Origin: Atopomonas hussainii | GTDB taxonomy: Bacteria; Pseudomonadota; Gammaproteobacteria; Pseudomonadales; Pseudomonadaceae | NCBI RefSeq assembly: GCF_900109735.1 | Contig: NZ_FOAS01000001.1 | Location: forward strand, 124,001-188,000 | DNA length: 64,000 nucleotides | Direction: 5' to 3' | Part shown: positions 16,710 to 24,922 of the stretch, one piece after another | How the letters are laid out: every line of letters starts with the position of its first letter | Numbering within the stretch: the first letter of the stretch is position 1 | Notes under the pieces: model-generated | Databases searched by the model: none | What the model was told of the DNA's origin: nothing | What the model saw: the letters and a program-made list of their open reading frames with translations, nothing else | Made by a program: the position numbers and the translations under genes

Positions 16710-18127
16710 GCCGTCGGCGCCGCCTTAGTCACACGCTCACGCGCCTGCTGCAGTTGCAGGCGCAACTCTTCAAACACCATGCCGGCCAGCGCCTGCTCGA
16801 TACGCGAAGCCTGCTGGACAATCTTCGGATGCCGTGTGCCGGCTTGCAGCACAGTCAAGATCAGCGGCGCGGCGCGGTTAGCACTGCCTAAGCGCAGCAG
16901 CACCTCACTCAAACCCAAGGCCAGCCCCGCCGGCATCGGGCCAAATTGCCCGCTGGGCAAATACAGCTTAAGTAAGGTTTGCTGCTCGGCTTTATTCAGC
17001 TGACCAGCCAAAGCGACTTGCACCACCTGCTGTAACCACGCTTCGCGCTGACGCAACGCACTGGCGACTTCCAGCGCGTACTGCCACGCCTGCACATTGT
17101 TGGGCTCTTGCTGACACACGCGCTGCAGGGCAGGCCAAGAACTCTCGTACTCTAAGGCCTCAATCTGATCGAGCAGGCGCTCAGGAATCGGCAGCACCAC
17201 AGCCGGCGCCTCTTCCACACTCTGCGTCAGCTGCTCATCGACCTTACGCCAGCCACGGCGCAGCGCCCAAGTGAGCACAAAGCCCGCCACTAAGCCGCCG
17301 GCATGCGCCCAATAGGCGACGTTATCGTCCGACCAATAAGCGCCGAACAACTCTTTACCCAGCCACACGGGCAACATGATCACCGCAGGCGCGCGGAAAC
17401 TGCCAAACCAGAAGCCCACGGTATAAAAGAACTCGCGCCGCTTAAGGCCGTACACGCCCAAGTACATGCCCATCAAACCAGCAATCGCACCCGAGGCGCC
17501 CACCAAGGGCACGGCGCTCGTCCAATCACTTTGCGCATGCGCCAAGCCAGCCAGCACACCGCAGAGCAAATACAGGCCGATAAACAATCCAGCGCCAAGA
17601 TGGCGCTCTAAGGCAAAACCAAACAGGGCCAAAAACAGCATATTGCCCAATAGATGGCCCCAGTCGCCGTGCAGAAACTGGTAACTCAACCAAGCCCACG
17701 GTTTAGCCTCGGCAGGCGTCAAGCCATAGGCAAAGGCGCTGACGCGCTGCAGCGCCGCTTGAAAAGACTCACGGCTGCTTTGCCACAGCGCATCCGGCGA
17801 TTTCTGCCAGTGCGTCTCTAGGTGCGCGGTAAAGTCGCGGTCATACCAAAGCAGCGGCAACACGCCACTGCTCACCGCATCGGCCGGGCTTAGTTCATGC
17901 AACTCTTGCCAGGTTTCGGCATCTTTAGGCTTTAAATAGGCGAGAAATAGCGGCCACTCTTTGCGCTGCAACTGAGCATCTAAATACACCTGCTCGGCCT
18001 GCACCATGAGCCGTTGATCGCGACCTTCCATGTACAGGTGGATTAGGCTATTGCACAGAATCAGCAGCACCGTCACCCATGGCAGGTGGCGCCAGCTGAA
18101 TTTATCTTCAATGGGAATGACCAACAT
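16706..18127 (-). CDS. Rhomboid-family intramembrane serine protease with TPR-like tail
   Basis: 473 residues. The rhomboid core has the conserved HGDWGHLLGNMLFL segment, the catalytic serine motif GASGAIAGLMG (about residue 210) and the catalytic histidine motif YWAHAGGLVAGF (about residue 270). A long periplasm-facing insert (about residues 35-145) separates helix 1 from the core, and a soluble C-terminal extension (about 300-473) contains TPR-like helices. Rhomboids cleave transmembrane segments of client proteins in the inner membrane. The 3' end overlaps by four bases the convergent TPR membrane protein gene. The substrate is unknown. Confidence 0.88.
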   Translation of the reverse strand: MLVIPIEDKFSWRHLPWVTVLLILCNSLIHLYMEGRDQRLMVQAEQVYLDAQLQRKEWPLFLAYLKPKDAETWQELHELSPADAVSSGVLPLLWYDRDFTAHLETHWQKSPDALWQSSRESFQAALQRVSAFAYGLTPAEAKPWAWLSYQFLHGDWGHLLGNMLFLALFGFALERHLGAGLFIGLYLLCGVLAGLAHAQSDWTSAVPLVGASGAIAGLMGMYLGVYGLKRREFFYTVGFWFGSFRAPAVIMLPVWLGKELFGAYWSDDNVAYWAHAGGLVAGFVLTWALRRGWRKVDEQLTQSVEEAPAVVLPIPERLLDQIEALEYESSWPALQRVCQQEPNNVQAWQYALEVASALRQREAWLQQVVQVALAGQLNKAEQQTLLKLYLPSGQFGPMPAGLALGLSEVLLRLGSANRAAPLILTVLQAGTRHPKIVQQASRIEQALAGMVFEELRLQLQQARERVTKAAPTA

Positions 18128-18210
18128 CCGTGTGGTGCCTCGGCAAGCAAAAGCGCGATTGTCCAGTGCGCACTCCGGTGGGTCAATCCAAGGTGTTAAC
18201 CGGAGCCCGC

Positions 18211-18642
18211 ATGTTAGACAAAACCTACCCCATCAGCCTCGAACAAGAAGTAATCTGGGGCGATATGGACGCCTACCAGCACGTTAATAACACGGTGTAC
18301 TTCCGCTATTTTGAAGATGCGCGCATGGCATTTTTTAGCCAAGCGGGGGTGGTTGAGCACAAAGAGGCCACCGGCATCGGCCCTATCTTGGCCAGCACGC
18401 AATGCGACTTCCGCGCCCCGCTGTGCCACCCCGAGCGCATTCGTATCGTCAGCTGGATCGACAACATCCAGCCCAAGCGCTTCACCATGCACTACCGAGT
18501 ATTCAGCCTCACCCACCAGCGCCTTGCCGCCGAAGGCACAGGGCTGGTGGTGTTTTATGACTACAACGCCGGCAAAAGCTGCGAAATCCCCGCCAGCATC
18601 GTGGCGAAGATTGAGGCGATTCAGAGTGGCTTTGAAAGTTAG
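18211..18642 (+). CDS. Acyl-CoA thioesterase (4HBT hotdog family)
   Basis: 143 residues, YbgC/4-hydroxybenzoyl-CoA thioesterase type. The active-site segment WGDMDAYQHVNNTVYFRYFE (about residues 16-35) carries the catalytic Asp and the HVNN motif. Hydrolyses acyl-CoA to acid and CoA; chain-length preference is not predictable. GGAG lies 7 bp before the chosen ATG; longer in-frame starts upstream lack conservation. Divergent from the rhomboid gene and convergent with a methyltransferase gene. Confidence 0.88.
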   Translation: MLDKTYPISLEQEVIWGDMDAYQHVNNTVYFRYFEDARMAFFSQAGVVEHKEATGIGPILASTQCDFRAPLCHPERIRIVSWIDNIQPKRFTMHYRVFSLTHQRLAAEGTGLVVFYDYNAGKSCEIPASIVAKIEAIQSGFES

Positions 18643-18667
18643 CTAACACTGCGCTCAAGCACCGCAC

Positions 18668-19411
18668 TTACCGCTTTACGCACACCAACAAGGCATTACC
18701 GGCGGTGGCCTCACAGGGGACAATTTTCTCGTAGTCGTGGGCGAGCAGGTGCACATCAAAATAAGGGCTAAGCAGCTCAGTCAGCTGGGCAAAGCTCACG
18801 GCCACCATGGCGTGCTCATCCTGCCATTGTTCGGTTTGCACGGCGCTGTCTTTTTCAATGCGCAGTTTTAATGCTTGCTGCTCGCCAAAGCCTGCGTAGT
18901 ACCAGCTGGAACGAAACGTCAGCATGCTACCTTGATGCGCCAAGCTGTGGGTGGCAAACAGGCGGTTATCGATCTGGTCTTTAGCCACCGCGTTAAAACA
19001 AAACACCCCGCCTACCGCTAAGGCGGCATACACGCTGGCAAAGCACTGCGTCAGCGCGGCGACGCTGGGGTTGTAGTGCATGGAATATAAGAAGCAGGTG
19101 ATCAAGTCCTGCCGCGCCGGCACGCTGAAGCTCGCCATGTCACCCAAGACAAACTGCGCCTCGGGGCAGCGCTGTGCCGCTTGGTCGAGCATCGGCTGAT
19201 TAATGTCTAAGCCGCTACTGTGATAGCCCAAATCAAGAAAATGCCGTACATGCGCGCCCGTACCGCAGGCCAAGTCGAGGTGCGCCGTGCCGCCGTTGCC
19301 AAACAACTGCTGCAGGCGATGCACGGCTTGGCTTTGCGCCGCGTAATCCACGTCGCTACAAAGCAAATCGTAATAACCCGACAGGTCGGTATACAGCGCA
19401 TTCACAGACAT
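18668..19411 (-). CDS. Class I SAM-dependent methyltransferase
   Basis: 247 residues with a Rossmann methyltransferase fold: motif I LDLACGTGAHVRHFLDLG (about residues 45-62), the acidic ribose-binding end of strand 2 in GLDINQPML, and FVLGDMASF, the motif containing the post-II Asp. The substrate is unknown. AAAGG precedes the ATG. A stand-alone gene between the thioesterase and tRNA-Arg. Confidence 0.8.
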   Translation of the reverse strand: MSVNALYTDLSGYYDLLCSDVDYAAQSQAVHRLQQLFGNGGTAHLDLACGTGAHVRHFLDLGYHSSGLDINQPMLDQAAQRCPEAQFVLGDMASFSVPARQDLITCFLYSMHYNPSVAALTQCFASVYAALAVGGVFCFNAVAKDQIDNRLFATHSLAHQGSMLTFRSSWYYAGFGEQQALKLRIEKDSAVQTEQWQDEHAMVAVSFAQLTELLSPYFDVHLLAHDYEKIVPCEATAGNALLVCVKR

Positions 19412-19495
19412 CAGCGACAGCCTTTACTTATTCATGCAGCAAAGCCCGTGCAGGTTCACTGTGCACTGCGGCAACGGATGCTTCTCAAATAACGC

Positions 19496-19524
19496 AAAAA
19501 GCCCGAGCAGTAGCTCGGGCTTTT
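19496..19524 (-). terminator. Terminator of tRNA-Arg (bidirectional)
   Basis: Perfect 8-bp stem GCCCGAGC-AGTA-GCTCGGGC (19501-19520) with T/A runs on both sides, so it can work in both directions. It begins 4 bp after the tRNA 3' end. Confidence 0.85.
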
Positions 19525-19528
19525 AAGA

Positions 19529-19605
19529 TGGCGCACCTGGCGGGATTCGAACCCACGACCCTTGCCTTCGGAGGGCAATACTCTATCCAGCTGAGCTACA
19601 GGTGC
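19529..19605 (-). tRNA. tRNA-Arg(CCG)
   Basis: 77 nt with encoded CCA. The acceptor arms GCACCTG and CAGGTGC pair perfectly, T8-A9 and D-stem GCTC are in place, the anticodon stem TTGCC/GGCAA frames loop CTCCGAA (anticodon CCG, reading CGG), and the T-arm contains GGTTCGAATCC. A GC-rich terminator follows directly. It is a potential integration site, but no integrase gene or att duplication was seen. Confidence 0.95.
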
Positions 19606-19828
19606 GTGCAGTGTAGGCCGCGCATGATACCCATCCTGACTTAGAGCGTCCATGCCATCCGCGTGAGCGGTTTTCAAAGTTTTCGTCACTTGTGTTTATT
19701 TTTTTGCACAGCGGCTTGCCCCCTGCTGAGGACAGGCATAGCATGCGTTAAAGATTTCAAACGCTCTGTCTGCTAATCACAACACACCCGCAGCACTCAC
19801 GCTGCCGCATCTATAGGAGCAAGGGGAA

Positions 19829-21016
19829 TTGGCATCACATAAGCTGGCCGCCTGCCGTTGGGACGACATCCTGCATCTGGATGACCTGTTGACCACCGAA
19901 GAGCGTCAGGTGCGCGATTCGGCGCATGCCTACTGTCAGGACAAGCTCGCCGGGCGCGTGCGCAGCGCCTTCCGCGAGGAGCGCTTCGACCGCGAGATCA
20001 TGAGCGAGATGGGCGCGCTGGGCCTGCTCGGCTGCACCATCGAAGGTTACGACTGCGCGGGCCTGAACTATGTCAGCTACGGCTTAGTGGCGCGCGAAGT
20101 TGAGCGCGTCGACTCCGGCTATCGCTCGGCAATGAGCGTGCAGTCGAGCCTGGTGATGTACCCCATCCATGCCTTTGGCAGCGAAGCGCAGCGCGAGAAG
20201 TACCTGCCCAAATTGGCCAGCGGCGAGTTCGTCGGCTGCTTTGGCCTCACCGAGCCAGATCACGGCTCCGACCCCAGCGGCATGAAAACCCGCGCCAAAA
20301 AGGTCGACGGCGGTTATCTGCTCAACGGCGCGAAGATGTGGATCACCAACTCGCCAATCGCCGATGTGTTTGTCGTGTGGGCGAAAACTGACGAAGGCAA
20401 GATCGCCGGCTTCGTGCTCGATAAAGGCATGCCGGGCCTGAGCGCGCCGAAGATCGAAGGCAAGTTCAGTCTGCGCGCATCCGTCACCGGCGAAATCGTC
20501 ATGCAGGATGTGTTTGTGCCGGAAGAAAACCGCCTGCCGAACGCCACCAGCATTTCTGCGCCGTTTGCCTGCTTGAACCGCGCACGTTTGGGCATTGCTT
20601 GGGGCGCGATGGGTGCGGCTGAGGCGTGCTTCCACGCCGCGCGGCAATACACACTGGATCGCCAGCAGTTTGGTCGCCCACTGGCGGCCAATCAGCTGAT
20701 CCAGAAAAAACTCGCCGACATGCAGACCGAAATCGCTCTGGGCCTGAATGCCGCGCTGACCATTACCCGTGCCTTCGACGCTGGCAACGCCAGTGCCGAG
20801 ATGGTCTCGCTGATCAAGCGTAACAACTGCGGCAAGGCCATCGACATTGCCCGCGTAGCGCGTGACATGCACGGCGGCAACGGCATCTCTGACGAGTACG
20901 GGGTGATTCGCCATGTGCTGAACCTCGAGGCGGTCAACACCTACGAAGGCACCCACGATGTGCACGCGCTGATTCTCGGCCGCGCCATCACCGGCATCGC
21001 GGCGTTCGCCGGCTAA
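19829..21016 (+). CDS. gcdH: Glutaryl-CoA dehydrogenase
   Basis: 395 residues, FAD-dependent acyl-CoA dehydrogenase that oxidises and decarboxylates glutaryl-CoA to crotonyl-CoA in lysine and glutarate breakdown. The substrate and FAD loops [17 protein letters not shown] and [18 protein letters not shown] match GcdH closely, and the catalytic glutamate is in [15 protein letters not shown] near the C-terminus. The start is TTG, with AGGAG about 9 bp upstream; no ATG is available near the family start. The usual partner, a CaiB-type CoA transferase, is two genes downstream instead of adjacent. Confidence 0.93.
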   Translation: MASHKLAACRWDDILHLDDLLTTEERQVRDSAHAYCQDKLAGRVRSAFREERFDREIMSEMGALGLLGCTIEGYDCAGLNYVSYGLVAREVERVDSGYRSAMSVQSSLVMYPIHAFGSEAQREKYLPKLASGEFVGCFGLTEPDHGSDPSGMKTRAKKVDGGYLLNGAKMWITNSPIADVFVVWAKTDEGKIAGFVLDKGMPGLSAPKIEGKFSLRASVTGEIVMQDVFVPEENRLPNATSISAPFACLNRARLGIAWGAMGAAEACFHAARQYTLDRQQFGRPLAANQLIQKKLADMQTEIALGLNAALTITRAFDAGNASAEMVSLIKRNNCGKAIDIARVARDMHGGNGISDEYGVIRHVLNLEAVNTYEGTHDVHALILGRAITGIAAFAG

Positions 21017-21032
21017 CCACGCCACGTTCGGC

Positions 21033-21068
21033 CTCGGCAAGCACCGCGTCAGCGCGGTGTTTGCCGAG
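21033..21068 (+). other. Strong intercistronic hairpin
   Basis: A 16-bp stem (one G-U pair) with a TCAG tetraloop spans 21033-21068, between the gcdH stop and the esterase start. No T-run follows, so it is not a standard terminator. It could protect the gcdH transcript end, attenuate the downstream genes, or be an insertion scar. Confidence 0.65.
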
Positions 21069-21095
21069 TGCGCCACAGGCCACTGGGAGAGCAAG

Positions 21096-21998
21096 ATGCG
21101 CACGCTGCTGATGCTGCTGGGTATGCTTTGCCTGACGGTGCAAGCCGCCGAGGGGCAAGACCACACCCTCACCGTTAACGGCGAGCAGCGCAGTTACCGC
21201 CTGTTTGTGCCCGCGCCAGCCACCGACGCGCCACGGCCTTTGCTACTGGTGTTGCACGGCGGTTTAGGCAATGCAGCCCAAGTCGAACGCAGCACGGCGA
21301 TGAACAACGTCGCCAGCGCCGCTGGCTTTATGGTCGCCTATCCCAATGGCACCGGCGGGCGCCTGTTGCGTAACCAACGCACCTGGAATGCCGGGCAATG
21401 CTGTGGCCGCGCCGCCAAAGAGCAGGTCGATGATGTGGCGTTTATTCAGGCCATGCTGGTGGCTATCGACCAACAGCAGACGCTGGATGCCACGCGGGTG
21501 TACGCCACCGGGCACTCCAACGGCGCCATGCTCAGTTATCGCTTGGCCTGTGAGCTGCCGGGCGTATTTGCCGCCATCGTGCCGGTGGCCGGCACCTTAA
21601 CCCTAGACGACTGCCCCGGCGCGCAAACCACCGCCGTGCTGCATATCCACGGCAGTGCCGATTCGCACGTGCCCTTCAATGGTGGCGTGGGCGCAAACTC
21701 GATCGCCGGGGTGCACTACCGTGGCGTGCGCGACAGCTTGCAGCTGTTGGCCGCAGCACGTGGCTGTGACGCTAAACAGAGCATTGAAACACTCGCCGAT
21801 GGCTCCACCCTCACCCGCTGGGCGTGCCCGCAAGCCCCTGTGCAGCTGCGCTTGGTGCCCGGCGGTGAGCATGTGTGGCCCGGCGGCCACAGTCGGCGCA
21901 ATCGCCGGAACTTCGGCGGCGATTTCTCGGCCAGTCAAGCGGTTTGGGACTTCGCCCAATCATTCACCAGTAAAGGACGCTCAGCATGGGTGCACTAA
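21096..21998 (+). CDS. Secreted PHB-depolymerase/feruloyl-esterase-like hydrolase (LpqC family)
   Basis: 300 residues. The signal peptide MRTLLMLLGMLCLTVQAAEG predicts export. An alpha/beta-hydrolase of the esterase_phb/LpqC type, with oxyanion region LLVLHGGLGNA, nucleophile elbow ATGHSNGAMLSY (catalytic Ser near residue 146), ADSHVPF as the Asp region, and the characteristic GGEHVWPGG holding the catalytic His. GGGAG precedes the ATG. Its stop overlaps the CoA-transferase start by 13 bp, indicating coupled translation. The substrate (polyester, feruloyl or acetyl ester) is not determined. Confidence 0.87.
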   Translation: MRTLLMLLGMLCLTVQAAEGQDHTLTVNGEQRSYRLFVPAPATDAPRPLLLVLHGGLGNAAQVERSTAMNNVASAAGFMVAYPNGTGGRLLRNQRTWNAGQCCGRAAKEQVDDVAFIQAMLVAIDQQQTLDATRVYATGHSNGAMLSYRLACELPGVFAAIVPVAGTLTLDDCPGAQTTAVLHIHGSADSHVPFNGGVGANSIAGVHYRGVRDSLQLLAAARGCDAKQSIETLADGSTLTRWACPQAPVQLRLVPGGEHVWPGGHSRRNRRNFGGDFSASQAVWDFAQSFTSKGRSAWVH

Positions 21999-23203
21999 GC
22001 GGTATTCGGGTTTTGGATTTGTCACGCGTGCTGGCCGGCCCGTGGTGCGGGCAGAACCTCGCCGACTTAGGCGCCGAGGTGATCAAGGTCGAACGCCCCG
22101 GCAGCGGCGATGACACCCGCCAGTGGGGGCCACCGTACCTGAAAGACCGCGACGGCCACGACAGCCGCGAGGCGGCGTACTTTCTCTGCGCCAACCGCAA
22201 TAAAGAGTCGCTAACCATCGACTTCACCCAGCCCGAGGGGCAACGTTTGGTGCGCGAACTGGCGGCCAAATCGGATGTACTGATCGAAAACTTCAAGGTC
22301 GGTGGGCTGGCTACCTACGGGCTGGATTACGCCAGCCTGAAAGCTGTTAACCCTAAGCTGATTTATTGCTCGATCACCGGCTTTGGTCAGGATGGCCCCT
22401 ACGCCAGCCGCGCCGGGTATGACTTTATGGTGCAAGGCTTAGGCGGCCTGATGAGCCTTACCGGGCAACCGGATGGCAGCGAAGGCGCCGGGCCGGTGAA
22501 AGTCGGCGTGGCCCTCACCGATGTGCTCACCGGCCTGTACGCCAGCATCGCTATTTTGGCGGCGCTGCAATACCGCGAGCGCGAAGGCGTTGGCCAATAC
22601 ATCGATACCGCGCTGCTCGATGTACAAGTCGCCTGCTTGGCCAATCAGGCGCTCAACTATTTAACCACCGGCCGCGCGCCGCAGCGTTTGGGCAACGCGC
22701 ACCCGAATATCGTGCCGTACCAGAGCTTTCCCACCGCCGATGGGGATTTCATTCTCACTGTGGGTAACGATGGGCAGTTTCGTAAATTTGCCCAAGTGGC
22801 CGGCAAGCCCGAATGGGCCGATGACCCACGCTTTGCCACTAACCGCGCGCGCGTGGAACACCGCGCCGAGCTGATTCCGCTGATTCGCCAAGTCACGGTG
22901 TTTAAAACCAGCGCACAGTGGCTCAGTGAACTAGAAGCCGTCGGCGTGCCCTGCGGGCCGATCAACGACTTGGCGCAAGTGTTTGCCGACCCACAGGTGA
23001 TCGCCCGTGGCCTGAAAGTAGAGATGCCGCATGCCGTGGGCAGCGTGCCGCAGGTGGCCAGCCCGCTGCGCCTCTCGGCCAGCCCGGTGGACTACCGCCT
23101 GCCGCCGCCACAACTGGGCGAGCACAGCGCGCAAGTGCTGGCGCGGGTGCTGGGGCTGAGCGCCGCAGAGATTGCCGCCTTGCAAGGCAACGGGGTAGTG
23201 TAG
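21986..23203 (+). CDS. CaiB/BaiF CoA-transferase, probable succinyl-CoA:glutarate CoA-transferase
   Basis: 405 residues, class III CoA-transferase. N-terminal GIRVLDLSRVLAGPWCGQNLA and GAEVIKVERPGSGDDTRQWGP are family hallmarks, with LLDVQVACLANQALNYL in the middle. In Pseudomonas the homologue next to gcdH activates glutarate to glutaryl-CoA, so that role is likely here. AAAGGA precedes the ATG, which lies inside the end of the esterase gene. It is the last gene of the gcdH operon. Confidence 0.88.
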   Translation: MGALSGIRVLDLSRVLAGPWCGQNLADLGAEVIKVERPGSGDDTRQWGPPYLKDRDGHDSREAAYFLCANRNKESLTIDFTQPEGQRLVRELAAKSDVLIENFKVGGLATYGLDYASLKAVNPKLIYCSITGFGQDGPYASRAGYDFMVQGLGGLMSLTGQPDGSEGAGPVKVGVALTDVLTGLYASIAILAALQYREREGVGQYIDTALLDVQVACLANQALNYLTTGRAPQRLGNAHPNIVPYQSFPTADGDFILTVGNDGQFRKFAQVAGKPEWADDPRFATNRARVEHRAELIPLIRQVTVFKTSAQWLSELEAVGVPCGPINDLAQVFADPQVIARGLKVEMPHAVGSVPQVASPLRLSASPVDYRLPPPQLGEHSAQVLARVLGLSAAEIAALQGNGVV

Positions 23204-23279
23204 CGGCGCGGCCGGGATGGCCGCGGGTATTCAGTGTGCGCCATCAGCGTGATTCAACACGCCAATAACACCGCCAATA

Positions 23280-23313
23280 ATACCTTCGAGCGATAGGCCC
23301 AGTGCCTATCGCT
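23280..23313. promoter_or_regulatory. Shared operator-like motif, copy A (before the MFS gene)
   Basis: ATACCTTCGAGCGATAGGC is followed after 5 bp by GCCTATCGCT, making a perfect 10-bp inverted repeat, AGCGATAGGC / GCCTATCGCT. It ends 57 bp before the MFS start codon. A close relative lies upstream of the DUF1302 gene (24822-24868), with a nearly equal distance from the right half to the ATG. It could be a regulator site or, for this copy alone, an RNA hairpin. Confidence 0.55.
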
Positions 23314-23370
23314 GCCTAGGCTGGGGGTTCTTGCACGCTGGAACCCATCCCCCTGCCTTGGAGTGTTGCC

Positions 23371-24705
23371 ATGTCTGCTGCCCCGAACCAACCGCCCTAC
23401 CCTTCTGCGCTGGCTGCCTGGAGCAGTGTCATCATTCTGATGCTGGCCTATGTGCTGTCGTTTATCGACCGGCAGATTCTTAACCTCTTGGTCGGCCCCA
23501 TTCAGCGCGATTTAGCCATTAACGACACGCAGATGAGCCTGCTGATGGGCTTGTCGTTTGCGCTGTTTTACACCGTGTGCGGCATTCCGCTGGGCCGTTT
23601 GGCTGATACCCGTAGCCGCCGTGGTTTGATTGCCGTGGGCGTGCTGTTTTGGAGTGCCGCCACCGCCGCCTGCGGTTTGGCCAAGAGCTACGGGCAGTTT
23701 CTGCTCGGCCGGATTGGCGTGGGCGTCGGCGAGGCCGCGTTGTCGCCAGCGGCCTACTCGTTGATTGCCGATAGTTTTCCCGCCGAGCGCCGCGCCACGG
23801 CGATGAGCGTGTATTCGATGGGCGTGTACTTAGGCTCGGGGTTGGCATTTTTGCTCGGCGGGCTGGTGATTCACTTTGCCCAGCAACAAGGCAACGTGCA
23901 GCTGCCGGTGGTGGGCGAAGTGCGCCCTTGGCAGTTCATCTTTTTATTGCTCGGCGTCGCCGGGGTGCTGTTTACCCTGCTGATGCTGGCCGTGCGTGAG
24001 CCGGTGCGCCGTGGCGTGAGCGCCGGGCAAGCGATTCCGCTGGCCGAAGTGGGGCGATATCTGCGCAGCATTCGCCGCACAGTCATCCATCACAACTTGG
24101 GCTTTGCCGGTTTGGCGCTGGCCGGTTATGGCAGCTCGGCGTGGATTCCGACCTTTTACATTCGCACCTACGGCTGGGATGCCGGGCAGGTGGGCGTGGT
24201 CTACGGCTCGGTCGTCGCGGTGTGCGGCTGCTTGGGTATTTTGTCCGGCGGGCGTTTGGCCGATTGGCTGCGCCGCCGTGGCCAAGACGATGCCAACATG
24301 CGCGTGGGCTGGTACGCCGCCGTGGGCGCGCTGCCCAGCGTGGCGCTATTCCCGCTGGTGAACGACCCCTGGTTAGCCACCGCGCTGCTGGTGCCGTCGG
24401 TGTTCTTCCTCAGCATGCCGTTTGGCGTGGCGCCAGCGGCCATTCAAGAGTTAATGCCCAACAGCATGCGCGGCCAAGCCTCGGCGATTTACCTGTTCGT
24501 GATCACCCTGATCGGCTTAGGCCTAGGCCCCACTGCCGTGGCGTTGGTGACCGACTTCGTGCTCGGCGACCCCGCCGCGCTGCGTTACTCGCTGGCCGGT
24601 GTGAGTAGCCTCGCGGTGCTCAGCTCGATCTGGCTGCTGGGCCGTGGCTTGGCACCGTACCGCGCCAGCTTAGGCACGCTGGCGCAGTGGTCGGCGGCGC
24701 GCTAA
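23371..24705 (+). CDS. MFS transporter (spinster-like)
   Basis: 444 residues, 12 predicted transmembrane helices. The helix 1 motif LSFIDRQILNLLVGPIQRD and the loop 2-3 motif GRLADTRSRRGLI are typical of the spinster-like/organic-acid MFS group. The substrate is unknown. GGAG precedes the ATG. It shares an upstream motif with the DUF1302-DUF1329 operon that follows on the same strand, so it may move the same compound across the inner membrane. A hairpin and an intrinsic terminator follow. Confidence 0.87.
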   Translation: MSAAPNQPPYPSALAAWSSVIILMLAYVLSFIDRQILNLLVGPIQRDLAINDTQMSLLMGLSFALFYTVCGIPLGRLADTRSRRGLIAVGVLFWSAATAACGLAKSYGQFLLGRIGVGVGEAALSPAAYSLIADSFPAERRATAMSVYSMGVYLGSGLAFLLGGLVIHFAQQQGNVQLPVVGEVRPWQFIFLLLGVAGVLFTLLMLAVREPVRRGVSAGQAIPLAEVGRYLRSIRRTVIHHNLGFAGLALAGYGSSAWIPTFYIRTYGWDAGQVGVVYGSVVAVCGCLGILSGGRLADWLRRRGQDDANMRVGWYAAVGALPSVALFPLVNDPWLATALLVPSVFFLSMPFGVAPAAIQELMPNSMRGQASAIYLFVITLIGLGLGPTAVALVTDFVLGDPAALRYSLAGVSSLAVLSSIWLLGRGLAPYRASLGTLAQWSAAR

Positions 24706-24725
24706 GGCAGCCGCTCACGCGCACA

Positions 24726-24749
24726 GGGTCATCCGCCAAAGGATGACCC
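24726..24749 (+). other. Hairpin downstream of the MFS gene
   Basis: Perfect 9-bp stem GGGTCATCC-GCCAAA-GGATGACCC, 20 bp after the MFS stop, with no T-run. It probably acts with the terminator at 24765-24789 as a 3' end or stability element. Confidence 0.55.
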
Positions 24750-24764
24750 ATCACCCACAGCAAT

Positions 24765-24789
24765 AAAGCCCCATTCATTGGGGCTTTTT
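24765..24789 (+). terminator. Intrinsic terminator of the MFS gene
   Basis: AAAGCCCC-ATTCATT-GGGGCTTTTT: a short GC stem followed by five T. It separates the MFS gene from the DUF1302 operon, which therefore needs its own promoter. Confidence 0.85.
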
Positions 24790-24821
24790 GCATTTCTAGA
24801 GCCCGTTAACCGTGGGCTTTC

Positions 24822-24868
24822 ATACTTTCGAGCGACAGGCAAAATCATTCCTTGGTGCGCTTATCGCT
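24822..24868. promoter_or_regulatory. Shared operator-like motif, copy B (before DUF1302 gene 1)
   Basis: ATACTTTCGAGCGACAGGC (24822-24840) differs from copy A at two of 19 positions. After 18 bp (5 in copy A) follows GCTTATCGCT (24859-24868), one base different from copy A. The right half lies 54 bp before the DUF1302 start codon. The conserved halves with variable spacing suggest protein binding rather than an RNA fold. Confidence 0.55.
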
Positions 24869-24922
24869 CTGCGGGCCGCTGGTTAGGGTGCGTGCAGTTA
24901 CACCCCAACCGCGGAGAGCCGT

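Noticed and set aside
19529-19605. tRNA-Arg as an attachment site for an integrated island
   Set aside because: No integrase gene, no repeated tRNA 3' end and no change in gene type on either side were seen.
20084-21172. Long minus-strand open frame opposite gcdH
   Set aside because: Antisense to gcdH and into the esterase gene; no family features or ribosome binding site.
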